Notes: generated by a model from the letters alone, not told the origin. A stretch of DNA of 48,326 nucleotides from Prevotella sp. (GCA_022788105.1 JALEVZ010000012.1:1-48326), one strand, 5' to 3'; positions 6,137 through 15,848 are shown, counted from the first letter of the stretch. Translations and numbers: made by a program.

Positions 6137-9043
6137 TCACTTTTGGTCTATGGACTGTAGAAAACCGGTCAGATTTTCGCCGCCGTCGAGTCCGAGCTTC
6201 TTGCGCAGGCGGTAACGTGCCGTCTCCACGCTGCGCAGGTTGGTGTTGAGCAGCGACGCTATCTCCTTGCTGCTCAGCCCCATCTTCAGGTAAGCGCAGA
6301 GCTTCAGGTCGTTTTTCTTCAGCGTCGGGAAGCGTGTGACCAACATACCGAGGAAGTTGTCGTAGACAATGTTGAAGTTGTCTTGGAACCGTTCCCAGTT
6401 TTCGTCGTCCTCCATGTTTAGCTTTATGTCGTGCCTTATTCTGCTTATCTTCTGCTTCTGCACAGCTTTGGACTCGTTTTGTCCCACGCTGTCGTACAGC
6501 TCCTGCATGTTTTCGTCGATGACGCGCAGTATGTCGTTCTTGCGCACGAGGTTTATGGTAGAGTCGGCAAGCTCGCCGCTCTTGTGCTTCAACTCCGTCT
6601 CGAGTTGCTCGGCACGCAGTTTTGTGAGCTCATACTCCTTTGCTTCCTGCTCGCGATGGAACTGTTCTTCCTGTTCGCGCAGCTGTCGCTCCTTTGTCTC
6701 CTTTATGACAAGCATGGCTCTGCGCACCCGTCGCTTCTGCCAACGCACGAGCAGGTGTACGCAAAGCATCGCGAGCAGCATGTAAACGCAGTATGATAGC
6801 CAGTGGTTGTACCATGTCGGCAATATCTCTATGTCGAATGTCGTCTCAGACGTCTGCTTGCTTATGTTGTCTGTAGCCTTTACGTGAAACACGTATTTGC
6901 CCTTTGACAGATGCGAATACTCCTTGAACGTGTTGGTCTGTGGCACGTTCCACGTTTTGTCTTGGCCTTCAAGCCAACACTCATAGGTCACCGCTTTCTC
7001 GTCGCGGTACTCTGGCATGACGAAGCTTATGCGCACCGAGTTGAGCGAGTGTGGCACCTTGAGCACGTCGTGGCGGCTGTCTGGCGAGTAGGAGTAGAGC
7101 GTAGAGTCGCCCTCGCTGAACGAGCTGACGCATCTTATGCGCACGTCGCGGCGGCATTTCGCCTCAATGTCTTTCACGATGGAGTTGCGCACGATGTAGA
7201 ATCCGTCGTTGCAGTTGAGCAGAGTCTTGTCGTTGCCGATAAACCCTATGTGTCCGAGGCTCATCTGTAGCTGGTCTATGATGTTGTGCAAAGGCATGGT
7301 GCGTGAAGTCCACCGCCGTGGTCCAACCTTCTGACCATAAGCCAGATAGCCTGGCTTGTATGCCCACAGCGAGCCGCTGGGAGTCTGGTAGACGCGCAGT
7401 GACACACCGTATGTGTGGAACACGTTGTTGAGCCACTGCTGTCTGTCAAGTCCATGAGTGTGAGGGTTGTATCTGAAAAAGCCGTTCACCGACGACACAT
7501 AGACCCGTCCGTCAATCTTGGCGACGTAGTTGTTGTCATCGATGACAAGCCCCTTGCCGCGGTGGAAATAATCTACACTGACCACGCGGCGCAAGTCGTT
7601 GCTAAGCCGCAGGCGGTAGACACCGTTGCGCCAGTGTGACATCCAGATGCTGCCGTCTTCGTCTTGCATGAAGTTGCCGCTCGACTCGGTGAAGCCCTCT
7701 ATGCGCCATGCCATAGCCCATTGTCCGCCAGTGCGTCGCAGTAGGAACAGCCCCGTGTAGTCACAGCCCAGTATGCAGTCGGGATGGTCCTTTAGGGGTA
7801 TGAAGTCCCATGTGCCAGCAGGACCTGGTATGTGTGTGGCTTTCGTGCCGTCGATGATGAATGTGCCGTCGTTGTTGCCGCAGAACGTCACGTTTCCTAT
7901 GCGCCGTATGCACCACACCTGTCCGTAGATGCCGTCTATGGCAGTGGGGCGCAGCGGTTTTGGCGACGCTGTGATGGGGAAGTCGAGGTGGTACAGTCCT
8001 TGATTGGTGCCGAGGTAGAGGCGTTTGCCGTGTATGAGCGATGCGTAGCCTGTACCGATGTTGTTGCTGAGTCCGAACAGTCCGTGGTAGGGGGAGGTCA
8101 GCATGACGTATGAAATGCCGACGTCAAGACCCAGCCACAGGTTGCCGAGACTGTCAAATATCATCGACAGCACGGTGTTGTTTTGCAGACCCGTGAGCAC
8201 GTTGGCGAAGTGTCGCTCACCTGTAGCGAAGTTGGCAACGGCAAGACCGCCCTTCACTGTGCCGAAAGCCACGGTCGAACCATGTACTTCTGCACAGAAC
8301 ACGTTGCTTTGTTTCAGAAACTGTGACAGGCTGTCGTCGAAGGGGTGGCAGTCTGTGCCGTCGTAGAGAAACAGTCCGTCGCGTTCTGTAATCATCAGCC
8401 ACTGCTTCCCATAAGGCGCTATGCCGCGCACCTTCTTGCCGTTGAGCAGTGTCGTGCCAGGCAGAAGCGCTGCGCGTCCGTCGTCTATCTCGTACAGTCC
8501 GCGGTCTGTGTCGGCGAGCACGCGTCCGCTGACGATGAAGATGTTCTCCAAACTTTCTTCAAACTTCACGGTCGAAACGTATCGGTTGTCGCGGAACACG
8601 AACACGGCACCCTTGCCCTGAAAGTATGTCATGTGCCCCACAGTCTTGATGTGCCAAATCTCTCCAGATTTAATTGGGGGGGGTAATTGTGCTGATAGCG
8701 ATGTGTAGACAAGTTGTTTGGACTGTCCGCTCATCTGAAAGTAGCCAAACTCATCGGTGGCACCAGCGTATAGTAGCTTGCCATCGCTGCTCATAAGCAC
8801 CGATCTGACGCTGGTGTAGTTGGCAACAAAGCTTAGTGTCCACTCGTCGCCGTCGTAGGAGAGCAGTCCGCGGTTGTTGCCAAAAAACATCTGTCCGCCA
8901 AATCCCTCGGCTACACCCCAGTTTTGTGTGCTGGAAGAGTAGTATGACGGTGCGAAATTGCGAATCATCAGCAGCTGGGCTTTACCTGTCGCGGTAAAAA
9001 ACAGCAGTATAAGTGTGACTAAACAAGTGTTCAGAAGTCTCAT
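6137..9043 (-). CDS. Membrane-spanning one-component PUL regulator (Reg_prop, Y_Y_Y, LuxR HTH)
   Basis: Encodes 968 residues, starting at the ATG before MRLLNTCLVTLILLFF, a signal peptide; the longer frame upstream has no such feature. Residues about 25-650 form repeated beta-propeller blades (for example DSLGNLWLGLDVGISYV and DEDGSIWMSHWRNGVYRL). A Y_Y_Y domain follows (YECWLEGQDKTWN to FDIEIL), then one transmembrane helix (WLSYCVYMLLAMLCVHLLV), a long coiled coil rich in Glu and Arg, and a C-terminal LuxR-type HTH (LKMGLSSKEIASLLNTNLRS). There is no histidine kinase or receiver domain, so it differs from hybrid two-component systems and resembles SusR in plan: it would bind a sugar outside and DNA inside. 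It lies between the two GH3 genes and susC. A run of eight C (plus-strand G at 8676-8683) inside the coding region is unusual. Confidence 0.88.
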   Translation of the reverse strand: MRLLNTCLVTLILLFFTATGKAQLLMIRNFAPSYYSSSTQNWGVAEGFGGQMFFGNNRGLLSYDGDEWTLSFVANYTSVRSVLMSSDGKLLYAGATDEFGYFQMSGQSKQLVYTSLSAQLPPPIKSGEIWHIKTVGHMTYFQGKGAVFVFRDNRYVSTVKFEESLENIFIVSGRVLADTDRGLYEIDDGRAALLPGTTLLNGKKVRGIAPYGKQWLMITERDGLFLYDGTDCHPFDDSLSQFLKQSNVFCAEVHGSTVAFGTVKGGLAVANFATGERHFANVLTGLQNNTVLSMIFDSLGNLWLGLDVGISYVMLTSPYHGLFGLSNNIGTGYASLIHGKRLYLGTNQGLYHLDFPITASPKPLRPTAIDGIYGQVWCIRRIGNVTFCGNNDGTFIIDGTKATHIPGPAGTWDFIPLKDHPDCILGCDYTGLFLLRRTGGQWAMAWRIEGFTESSGNFMQDEDGSIWMSHWRNGVYRLRLSNDLRRVVSVDYFHRGKGLVIDDNNYVAKIDGRVYVSSVNGFFRYNPHTHGLDRQQWLNNVFHTYGVSLRVYQTPSGSLWAYKPGYLAYGQKVGPRRWTSRTMPLHNIIDQLQMSLGHIGFIGNDKTLLNCNDGFYIVRNSIVKDIEAKCRRDVRIRCVSSFSEGDSTLYSYSPDSRHDVLKVPHSLNSVRISFVMPEYRDEKAVTYECWLEGQDKTWNVPQTNTFKEYSHLSKGKYVFHVKATDNISKQTSETTFDIEILPTWYNHWLSYCVYMLLAMLCVHLLVRWQKRRVRRAMLVIKETKERQLREQEEQFHREQEAKEYELTKLRAEQLETELKHKSGELADSTINLVRKNDILRVIDENMQELYDSVGQNESKAVQKQKISRIRHDIKLNMEDDENWERFQDNFNIVYDNFLGMLVTRFPTLKKNDLKLCAYLKMGLSSKEIASLLNTNLRSVETARYRLRKKLGLDGGENLTGFLQSIDQK
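8676..8683 (-). repeat. Eight-base homopolymer inside the regulator gene
   Basis: Eight C in a row on the coding strand encode the three prolines of QLPPPIK, about residue 121-123. Mononucleotide runs of this length can slip during replication; loss or gain of one base would truncate the regulator near residue 125. Whether it varies is unknown. Confidence 0.8.
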
Positions 9044-9165
9044 GTTATGATTAGATAGAGGGTGGTTTTTATCTCGATTAACGGTGTCGTGTGTTTTTAT
9101 GGTGGTATGTTGCCAGCGTGTCCTACTGGCTGTTGACACGGTGTAAGCTTTATGTCGCGTTTTGC

Positions 9166-9330
9166 TGACATTTTGCTATGATTTTGGCCGTCTTTGCTTA
9201 CGCTAATTCTTAACGTATGTTAATAACGTGTTGACATTCCCATTAGGCCGTAGTGGCGTTGTCATTCGGCCGTAGTGACATCGCCATTCGGCCGTAGTGA
9301 CAAGCCCAAAAGGGTGCTATCATTTTGTCA
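9166..9330. mobile_element. Dispersed 164-bp element, copy A
   Basis: One of four copies in the window (others at 23676, 36318 and 48030). It begins TGACATTTTGCTA and ends in the near-inverse CTATCATTTTGTCA, carries CTTACGCTAATTCTTAACG and an inverted TTAAC/GTTAA motif, and has a core of three 22-bp units starting at 9247, 9269 and 9291 with GCCGTAGTG. It lies between the regulator and susC and holds no gene, so it is MITE-like or a structured regulatory element. The function is unknown. Confidence 0.7.
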
Positions 9331-9730
9331 ATTGACCCCAATGGCGACACAGATGGTGCCGTTCGTTGTTGCTCTTACAAAGATAACAACAAATGGCGAT
9401 TGCTCAAAAGAGAGACCGTGCTTTTTAAGACTTGTTAATACTACTTTGCCGTCGCAGTGTCGTGCACACAAAAAATGGTCTGTCGTAAGACCTGGTCCTG
9501 ACCCGAAAAGAGACGTTTTTTTGTCCCAAGAGGTCGTTTTTTATGTCAGAAACGGATGTGAAAAAGGCGTTATGAGGGCCTATATATAATAAGGTGTAAA
9601 TTCAGTGGTATGAAAACGACTCTTCACTTGTGATATCACGATAATATGAAAAATGTGCAAGGGGAATAGTGAGGTAACATGATTGCTGTGGTTTTTAGTA
9701 AATAACTAATAATTAATAAGTTATAAAAAG

Positions 9731-9759
9731 CTCACTTTTAAAAAGTGAGTTTTTTGTGA
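9731..9759. promoter_or_regulatory. Candidate operator upstream of susC
   Basis: CTCACTTTT and AAAAAGTGAG form an inverted repeat, and the minus strand of 9740-9759 is identical over 20 bases to 1097-1116 upstream of the first GH3 gene. It ends about 45 bases before the susC -7 element. The stem followed by TTTTTT could also act as a terminator or attenuator for transcription entering from the left. Confidence 0.5.
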
Positions 9760-9803
9760 GGTTTTTTAGGGTAGATATTTTAGGGATATATACTTCTATT
9801 AGT

Positions 9804-9811
9804 TACTTTTG
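9804..9811 (+). promoter_or_regulatory. Promoter -7 element of susC
   Basis: TACTTTTG followed by CC fits TAnnTTTG. It implies a 5' leader of about 145 bases that includes a three-unit repeat at 9877-9940. The rest of the 919-bp gap (9044-9962) shows copy A of the 164-bp element and no supported gene. Confidence 0.6.
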
Positions 9812-9876
9812 CCACCGAAAACCTGTTACTGCAAATTGTGATGCGCTTGCATCTTTTTACTACAGCTGACGAGCAT

Positions 9877-9940
9877 GAGAAGAAACAACTCGGGGATGAG
9901 CAGAAACAAACTCGAGCAAGAGAAGAAACAACTAAATCTA
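9877..9940. repeat. 21/22-bp tandem repeat in the susC leader
   Basis: GAGAAGAAACAAC-type units begin at 9877, 9898 and 9920 (steps of 21 and 22). The repeat is purine-rich and sits within the predicted untranslated leader, ending about 20 bases before the susC ATG. Confidence 0.6.
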
Positions 9941-9962
9941 TAATAAATAAAACGAAAGAAAC

Positions 9963-12900
9963 ATGAGACGAAATCTGAAGTTAATTTCGGCGGCATTGCT
10001 CTTTCCTATGGCAATGACGGCACAGGTCAACAAGATTCAGGGTACCATCATCTCTGAGTCTGACGGTCAGCCCATACCGGGAGTTGTCGTGAGAGTGAAA
10101 GGCACCGCTTCGGGCACAGTGACCGATATTGACGGCCACTACCAGCTCTCCGTCAATCCTAAGGATGTGGTAGAGTTTTCTTGCATCGGATATAAGACTG
10201 TCACACACAAAGGCGACGGTACCTACGATGTGAAGATGGAAGACGACACCAACATGCTCGATGAAGTGGTAGCCATCGGATATGGCTCGATGAAGAAGAG
10301 CGACCTCACGGGTTCGGTAGCTGTGGTGAGGGCCGAGGACTTGAAGAAAACTCCAGCTGCAAGTGTGGACCAGGCTATACAGGGACGCGTGGCAGGTGTC
10401 AGCGTCAATGCTAACAGCGGACAGCCTGGAGCTGGCGCTGTGGTGCGCATCCGTGGTATTGGTACCGTGAACGATTCGTCTCCTATATATGTTGTTGACG
10501 GCAACATCACAAGCGACATCTCGTTCCTTTCACCCAACGACATCGCGTCGACAGAGGTGTTGAAAGACGCTTCTTCTACCGCCATCTATGGTTCGCGTGG
10601 TGCCAACGGTGTGATTCTCATCACCACCAAGAGCGGTGAGAAGGGTAAGGGTAAGGTTTCTTTAGACATGTATTACGGCTGGCAGAGCCGCTGGAAGAAA
10701 CTCGACCTGATGGATAAAGACGAGTTTATAAAGACATACATCAGCCTCGGCGCATCAAATACAGAGCGCAAATACTACGACAAGTTCGGTTTCAATGAGT
10801 GGCTGCAGCGCTACAAGCTCGGCAACGACGCCTACTACGCAGTGGCACAGACCCGACAATACACCGACGGTCTTGACTACTCGGCAGTAAACACCGACTG
10901 GCAGGACGAGGTGTTCAACAGTGGTGCGCCGATACAGAACTATCACGTGTCGTTTGACGGTGGCTCAGACAAGAGCAATTACTCCTTCTCCGCTTCCTAC
11001 TTCGACCAGGACGGTACCATCATGGGGTCGCAGTACAACCGCCTCACGCTGCGTGCCAACACCTCTTTCCAGGTGAAGCCTTGGTTGAAGGTGGGCGAAA
11101 ACCTCTCGTTTGTGACAAGCGAGGCACGCAATGCCATGTACCAGAACTCGTCACCGGGCGCCAGCATCATCTCCGCTGCGCTCGCTATGGCTCCTTGGGA
11201 CATGCCTTACTATCCCTCTGGCGCTTATAACCGCAACAAGCAGGACATGAGTGGTAAGATCGGTGTGCCCTCCAACTTCAAGAATGTGACCAACCCGTTC
11301 TCGATGGTGAACTACTCTCATCCGCACAACGTGACCAACCGCTGGTTCGGAAACCTCTATCTGGAGTTTACTCCGCTGAAGGGTCTCAACTTCCGCACAA
11401 ACTTCAGCTACGACCAGGTGAATGAGAAAAACCGCACATTCACAGACGCCCATACCGTCAACTCTTACGACGACTCTAAGGGCAAGAACTTCCTGACACG
11501 CGGACTGGTGCAGTACACCACGTTCACATGGGAGAACATTCTTACTTATGTGTTTGACTTGAAGAAGATACACCACTTCAATGTGATGGTGGGACAGACC
11601 ACAGAAGAGTATAACTACTATTCTATTGGTGGCAGCGGCTCTACCATTCTCAATCCCTCGGAGAAGAACTGGTACCTCTCACAGACCACCGACGACAACA
11701 CCAATCCTATCGCCGACGGCGTGGGACGCTCACGTCGCCTGTCGTTCCTGGGTCGTCTGAACTACAATCTGATGGACCGTTACCTGTTCACATTCAACTT
11801 CCGTGCTGACGGTTCTAACAAGTTCCCGGAGAACACATGGGGCTATTTCCCCTCAACGGCTTTCGCATGGAAGGTGAGCGAGGAACCGTTTATGAAGCAG
11901 TTTAAGAAGCTCGACTACCTGAAGTTGCGCCTCGGATGGGGACAGATTGGCAACGACAAGATTGGCAACGACGCTTTCAACCAGACCATATTCACATCGC
12001 AAAACATGTTTGTGGGCTATCCCTTCGGCGTGAACCAGACCATCGGCACCGGCGCAAGCATACTTACTTACGTCAACCAGGGCGGAAAGTGGGAGCGCAC
12101 CGAGACATGGAACGCTGGCGTTGATGCCGCATGGGGCAATGGTCTGCTCTCTGCTAACGTCGATTTCTTCGTGCGCAACACTAAGGACATGCTGCTTTCA
12201 GTGAAGGGTCCGGCATGGGCTGGCAACCGCTACGACGCACAGAGCAATGTCGGCACCGTGCGCAACGTGGGTGTGGAGCTTACGCTCGGTCACTCTTACC
12301 ACATCGGTAACTTCAACTACTCGGTCAATGGCAACGTGTCTTTCATAAAGAACAAACTCACTCACCTCAATGGTGGACAAGTGGTATGGGGCGACCGTGT
12401 GCTCAGCGACGAGGGACTGCCGCTCTTTGAGTTCTGGGGTTACAAATACCTCGGAGTGTATAAGAGCAAGGAGGAGGCCGATGCCGCACTGCCAGGCTAC
12501 GCCCGCGACGGCGAGACCAACCCCTATGGTGCTGGCGATGCTATCTTTGAAGACGTCGATGGCGATGGAAAAATCTCAGACACTGGCGACAAGCAGAAAC
12601 TCGGCAACAACTTCCCGAAGGTGAGCTACGGCCTTAATCTCTCGGCAGACTGGAAGGGTATAGACCTCCAGATGTTCTTCCAGGGTGTGGCAGGCAACAA
12701 GATTTACAACGCTGTACGTGAGCGCACAGAGAGCAACGGACTGACTTCGCAGCTCAGCACAGTAATGCGCGACGTGTGGACGGAGGACAATCCTAACGGC
12801 ACCATACCTAACCCGAAGGGCGCTAACAACATGCTCAACTCCAGCCGATTCCTCGAGAGTGGCTCATATCTGCGCCTTAAGAACGTGCAGCTCGGCTACA

Positions 12901-13082
12901 CCTTCCCGAAGAAACTGCTCAACGGCTGTGGCATCTCTAACTTCCGTGTCTATGTTCAGGCAAGCAACCTCTTCACAATAACCGATTATACAGGCTACGA
13001 CCCAGAGGTTGGAAGTGGTGTCGACTACGGCAACTATCCGCAGAGCCGTTCATTCCTCATCGGATGTAACATGACATTCTAA
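9963..13082 (+). CDS. SusC/RagA-type TonB-dependent outer-membrane transporter
   Basis: Encodes 1039 residues. A signal peptide (cleavage near MAMTAQ) leads into a carboxypeptidase-regulatory-like domain (GTIISESDGQPIPGVVV to residue about 95), a TonB-box region (MLDEVVAIGYG), the plug (VRIRGIGTVNDSSPIYVVDG, ILITTKSG) and a 22-strand barrel ending in an aromatic residue (GCNMTF). This is the standard SusC plan. It imports oligosaccharides together with the SusD lipoprotein encoded 45 bases downstream. Given the GH16 and GH128 neighbours, beta-1,3-glucan oligosaccharides are the likely cargo; this is inferred from context, not from the transporter sequence. Confidence 0.96.
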   Translation: MRRNLKLISAALLFPMAMTAQVNKIQGTIISESDGQPIPGVVVRVKGTASGTVTDIDGHYQLSVNPKDVVEFSCIGYKTVTHKGDGTYDVKMEDDTNMLDEVVAIGYGSMKKSDLTGSVAVVRAEDLKKTPAASVDQAIQGRVAGVSVNANSGQPGAGAVVRIRGIGTVNDSSPIYVVDGNITSDISFLSPNDIASTEVLKDASSTAIYGSRGANGVILITTKSGEKGKGKVSLDMYYGWQSRWKKLDLMDKDEFIKTYISLGASNTERKYYDKFGFNEWLQRYKLGNDAYYAVAQTRQYTDGLDYSAVNTDWQDEVFNSGAPIQNYHVSFDGGSDKSNYSFSASYFDQDGTIMGSQYNRLTLRANTSFQVKPWLKVGENLSFVTSEARNAMYQNSSPGASIISAALAMAPWDMPYYPSGAYNRNKQDMSGKIGVPSNFKNVTNPFSMVNYSHPHNVTNRWFGNLYLEFTPLKGLNFRTNFSYDQVNEKNRTFTDAHTVNSYDDSKGKNFLTRGLVQYTTFTWENILTYVFDLKKIHHFNVMVGQTTEEYNYYSIGGSGSTILNPSEKNWYLSQTTDDNTNPIADGVGRSRRLSFLGRLNYNLMDRYLFTFNFRADGSNKFPENTWGYFPSTAFAWKVSEEPFMKQFKKLDYLKLRLGWGQIGNDKIGNDAFNQTIFTSQNMFVGYPFGVNQTIGTGASILTYVNQGGKWERTETWNAGVDAAWGNGLLSANVDFFVRNTKDMLLSVKGPAWAGNRYDAQSNVGTVRNVGVELTLGHSYHIGNFNYSVNGNVSFIKNKLTHLNGGQVVWGDRVLSDEGLPLFEFWGYKYLGVYKSKEEADAALPGYARDGETNPYGAGDAIFEDVDGDGKISDTGDKQKLGNNFPKVSYGLNLSADWKGIDLQMFFQGVAGNKIYNAVRERTESNGLTSQLSTVMRDVWTEDNPNGTIPNPKGANNMLNSSRFLESGSYLRLKNVQLGYTFPKKLLNGCGISNFRVYVQASNLFTITDYTGYDPEVGSGVDYGNYPQSRSFLIGCNMTF

Positions 13083-13127
13083 CCCCACGGCAGCAAATGT
13101 TAAACAGAAAGATAAAGACATCATAAT

Positions 13128-14765
13128 ATGAAACCATTCAAGACATTAACATATTCAGCCTTGGCGCTCGCCACGATTGCATTCAGTTCTTGCAACGATT
13201 GGCTTACCGAGGAGACGCCCGGTACAACCAAGGTGTCAGAATTCTTTACGTCGCTCCCCACGGCAGAGGCTGTTGTCAACGCCGCTTATGTGCCGATGGC
13301 ATGGGAGTTCGGCGCGACGTACTACCCAGAGTGGTATTTTGGCGACATCGTGTCAGACGATGCGTTGAAGGGCGGACAGGACGTCAACGACGGTGCAGAC
13401 CTGCGTGAGCTTGAAAACTTCAAGGCAAACTCAGACAATGAAATCGTGCTTGACTATTATCGCTCACAGTGGCAGGGCGTGCAGCGTGCCAATCTCGCTA
13501 TAGAGCAGATTCCGACAACGCGCATAGACACGCTGACCGCTGACTCGACGAAGGAACGCAAATATCGCGACCGCTATCTCGGAGAGGCTTACTTCATGCG
13601 CGGATATTATTACTTCCGCCTTGCACGAATGTTTGGTGGCATGCCGCTCATCGACTTTGTGGTAAAGAGTTCTAACGAGTGGGCACAGAAACGTGCGACG
13701 CTCGACGAGACCATGAAGTTCATAATCGATGACTTCACACACGCCGAGAGTCTGCTTTGGCTGAAGGACAAGTACGGCGACGAGGAGCTGGGACGTGCTA
13801 CAAAGGGTGCCGCACAGGCCATGTTGCTGAAGGCTTACCTCTACCGCGCCGACTATCTGCGCAACGCTGGTGACGAGACCGAGGCACAGAAGTGTTTCGC
13901 CGAGGCTGCCAAGTGGGGTAAAGAGGTGATAACGAGCCGCCAATACTCGCTCTGTCCCGACTACTTCGACAACTTCCGTCTGGCAAATGAGAACGGACAG
14001 GAGAGCGTGTTCGAGATTCAGTACACTGAAGACCCTACCTCTGACTACGGTGGCGAGGGCTACACGCGAGGCACGATGACCACCATTCTGCAGCGCTCGC
14101 GCTCGTCAGCTTTCGGCGAGGCAGGCTGGGGCTACAATCGTCCGACACAGAATCTGTATGACGAATATGAGCCGGGCGACATCCGACGCGATGAGACGAT
14201 ACTCGTTCCGACCGACGATCAGATTGAGACTCCTGCACAGGAGATCTACTGCGGCGACCGTATGCTCAACAAGAAGTACGCTATGTACACCGACGGCACA
14301 ACCGGTGGCATCTACAAACTGGCTCACGCCACACGCTCGCCGAAGAACAACATACAGATTCGCTACGCCGATGTGCTGCTGATGTATGCCGAGGCATGCT
14401 GCGAGACGGGTGACCTGCCAAACGCAAAGGCTGCACTTAAAGAGGTGCGCGACCGTGTTGGACTGCCACAGTTCCCCTACACCGCAACGATACAGGGTAG
14501 GAGGGTGACCTTCACCGACAACCAAGCAGACCTCCGCACGGCGATTCGCCATGAGCGTCGAGTAGAGCTCGCGATGGAGGGACACCGTTGGTTTGACCTC
14601 ACACGTTGGGGCATAGCTAAGGAAACGATGGACAACTACATGAGTGGTGAGACAGAAGAGGCTCGCTCGCTTTACGGCACATTCCAGAAAGGCAAGCATG
14701 AGTTGTTCCCGATTCCCTCTAAGGAGATTGATCTTAGCGGCATTGAACAGAACCCTAACTGGTAA
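13128..14765 (+). CDS. SusD/RagB-type surface glycan-binding lipoprotein
   Basis: Encodes 545 residues with a lipoprotein signal (SSCNDW, Cys22). The family marks are present: an N-terminal segment with the ATIAFSSCNDWLTE start, TPR-like helices (LGEAYFMRGYYYFRLARMFGGMPL), and the C-terminal IRYADVLLMYAEACCETG and RHERRVELAMEGHRWFDLTRWG blocks. SusD caps its SusC and binds glycan at the surface. It is co-directional with susC and almost certainly co-transcribed. A hairpin follows the stop codon, which may lower expression of the genes downstream. Confidence 0.96.
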   Translation: MKPFKTLTYSALALATIAFSSCNDWLTEETPGTTKVSEFFTSLPTAEAVVNAAYVPMAWEFGATYYPEWYFGDIVSDDALKGGQDVNDGADLRELENFKANSDNEIVLDYYRSQWQGVQRANLAIEQIPTTRIDTLTADSTKERKYRDRYLGEAYFMRGYYYFRLARMFGGMPLIDFVVKSSNEWAQKRATLDETMKFIIDDFTHAESLLWLKDKYGDEELGRATKGAAQAMLLKAYLYRADYLRNAGDETEAQKCFAEAAKWGKEVITSRQYSLCPDYFDNFRLANENGQESVFEIQYTEDPTSDYGGEGYTRGTMTTILQRSRSSAFGEAGWGYNRPTQNLYDEYEPGDIRRDETILVPTDDQIETPAQEIYCGDRMLNKKYAMYTDGTTGGIYKLAHATRSPKNNIQIRYADVLLMYAEACCETGDLPNAKAALKEVRDRVGLPQFPYTATIQGRRVTFTDNQADLRTAIRHERRVELAMEGHRWFDLTRWGIAKETMDNYMSGETEEARSLYGTFQKGKHELFPIPSKEIDLSGIEQNPNW

Positions 14766-14782
14766 CATAGCTTTTTAGATGG

Positions 14783-14829
14783 CTTATTCGTGGGTGGCAG
14801 AGACGTAGGCTCTAAAGCCCATGAATAAG
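14783..14829 (+). terminator. Hairpin after susD
   Basis: CTTATTCGTGGG (14783-14794) pairs with CCCATGAATAAG (14818-14829) with one mismatch. No T-run follows, so it is more likely a transcript-processing or partial attenuation site than a full terminator. The same position, just after susD, is where expression commonly steps down in Sus-type operons. Confidence 0.5.
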
Positions 14830-14969
14830 ACTTCCAAAAGCCGGTACATCCACATCGCCGCGCCATCGCTTGAAAAAGACACGGTCGCGGACATGACTTT
14901 CCAATGTCAACAAAAACTTTTCTATATTTCAAATTCGACTAATAATCAATTTATTAAAAACTAAAAAGC

Positions 14970-15848
14970 ATGAAAAAATTTACTCTTTTCGCTGCTTCTT
15001 GCCTCATGGCACTCGCAGCATCGGCACAGACTGGTTACATCACACCGGCTTTGAACGGCGATTTTGAGCCTGCATTCGACTTCAACGGTACAACAAACTA
15101 CGTCATTCTCTATGCTTCTGACGATGAGGTAGACGCACTGGGTGAAAGCAAAATCTTGAAGAACGAAAGCCCAACCGACCTTGACGGCGCTCGTCCTCTC
15201 TATGTTTGGAACGGATATGACGGTGGTGCAGCAGAAGGTTTCAACTCTTTCAACGGCACTGGCGGATACATGAGCTTCGTAGTAAACAAAGGCGGATGGT
15301 CAGGACTCGGCCACTGTGGTGTTGTAGACGCTGCCAAAGAGCTTGATGGCTTCGATTTCAGCATGTTGAAGAACGGCAATTGGTATTTCCACATGGCAAT
15401 GAAAGACGCTGGCTCTATACAGGCAACACACAACATTGCCGTTGGTCCGGAAGCTACAGCACATTTTGCTGTCGGTCCTACAAAGACCGATGCTACTTAT
15501 GAGCTGATTGGCGACTTCACACGTAGCGGTGATTGGTACAACATCGATATTCCCCTTGTAGACCTTGTAGATCTTGGCTTCGACCTCAGCAAGTGTACTG
15601 CTAACCTCGCAGGCAACGTGTTTACTGTACTCAGCGGCGGTGTTGAAGGCACACAGCTCAACTACGATGCAGTGTTCTTCTATCAGAAAATAGACGAGAT
15701 TGCTGCTGGTATCGACAACGTAAAGAATGAAGCTGCTGCCAAGACAGCCATCTATACTGCTGACGGCGTGCAGGTAAGCAACATGAACAAGAGCGGTCTC
15801 TACATCGTTAAGACTGCCGACGGCGTGAAGAAGGTGCTCAAGAAGTAA
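14970..15848 (+). CDS. Exported protein with one glucan-binding-like beta domain
   Basis: Encodes 292 residues with a signal peptide (cleavage near AASAQ, residue 20; no good lipobox). Residues about 25-240 form a domain that recurs three times in the GH16 protein downstream. Shared marks are NSFNG, GWSGLGH, a DF-S-M-L segment, AVGP/VGNA, IGDFTRSGDWYNIDIP, and a closing FD-type AVFFY. The last 33 residues (AIYTADGVQVSNMNKSGLYI, then a Lys-rich end) look like the C-terminal sorting tail found on three neighbours. I recognise no named family. Its place right after susD is where surface glycan-binding proteins are encoded, so a beta-glucan-binding role is likely but inferred. Confidence 0.8.
   Translation: MKKFTLFAASCLMALAASAQTGYITPALNGDFEPAFDFNGTTNYVILYASDDEVDALGESKILKNESPTDLDGARPLYVWNGYDGGAAEGFNSFNGTGGYMSFVVNKGGWSGLGHCGVVDAAKELDGFDFSMLKNGNWYFHMAMKDAGSIQATHNIAVGPEATAHFAVGPTKTDATYELIGDFTRSGDWYNIDIPLVDLVDLGFDLSKCTANLAGNVFTVLSGGVEGTQLNYDAVFFYQKIDEIAAGIDNVKNEAAAKTAIYTADGVQVSNMNKSGLYIVKTADGVKKVLKK

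Noticed and set aside
8676..8683. C8 run as a sequencing error causing a false join
   Set aside because: The reading frame is intact with propeller-type sequence on both sides, so no frameshift needs to be assumed.
9275..9589. Open frame of 104 codons upstream of susC
   Set aside because: It overlaps the core of the 164-bp element and has no recognisable protein features.
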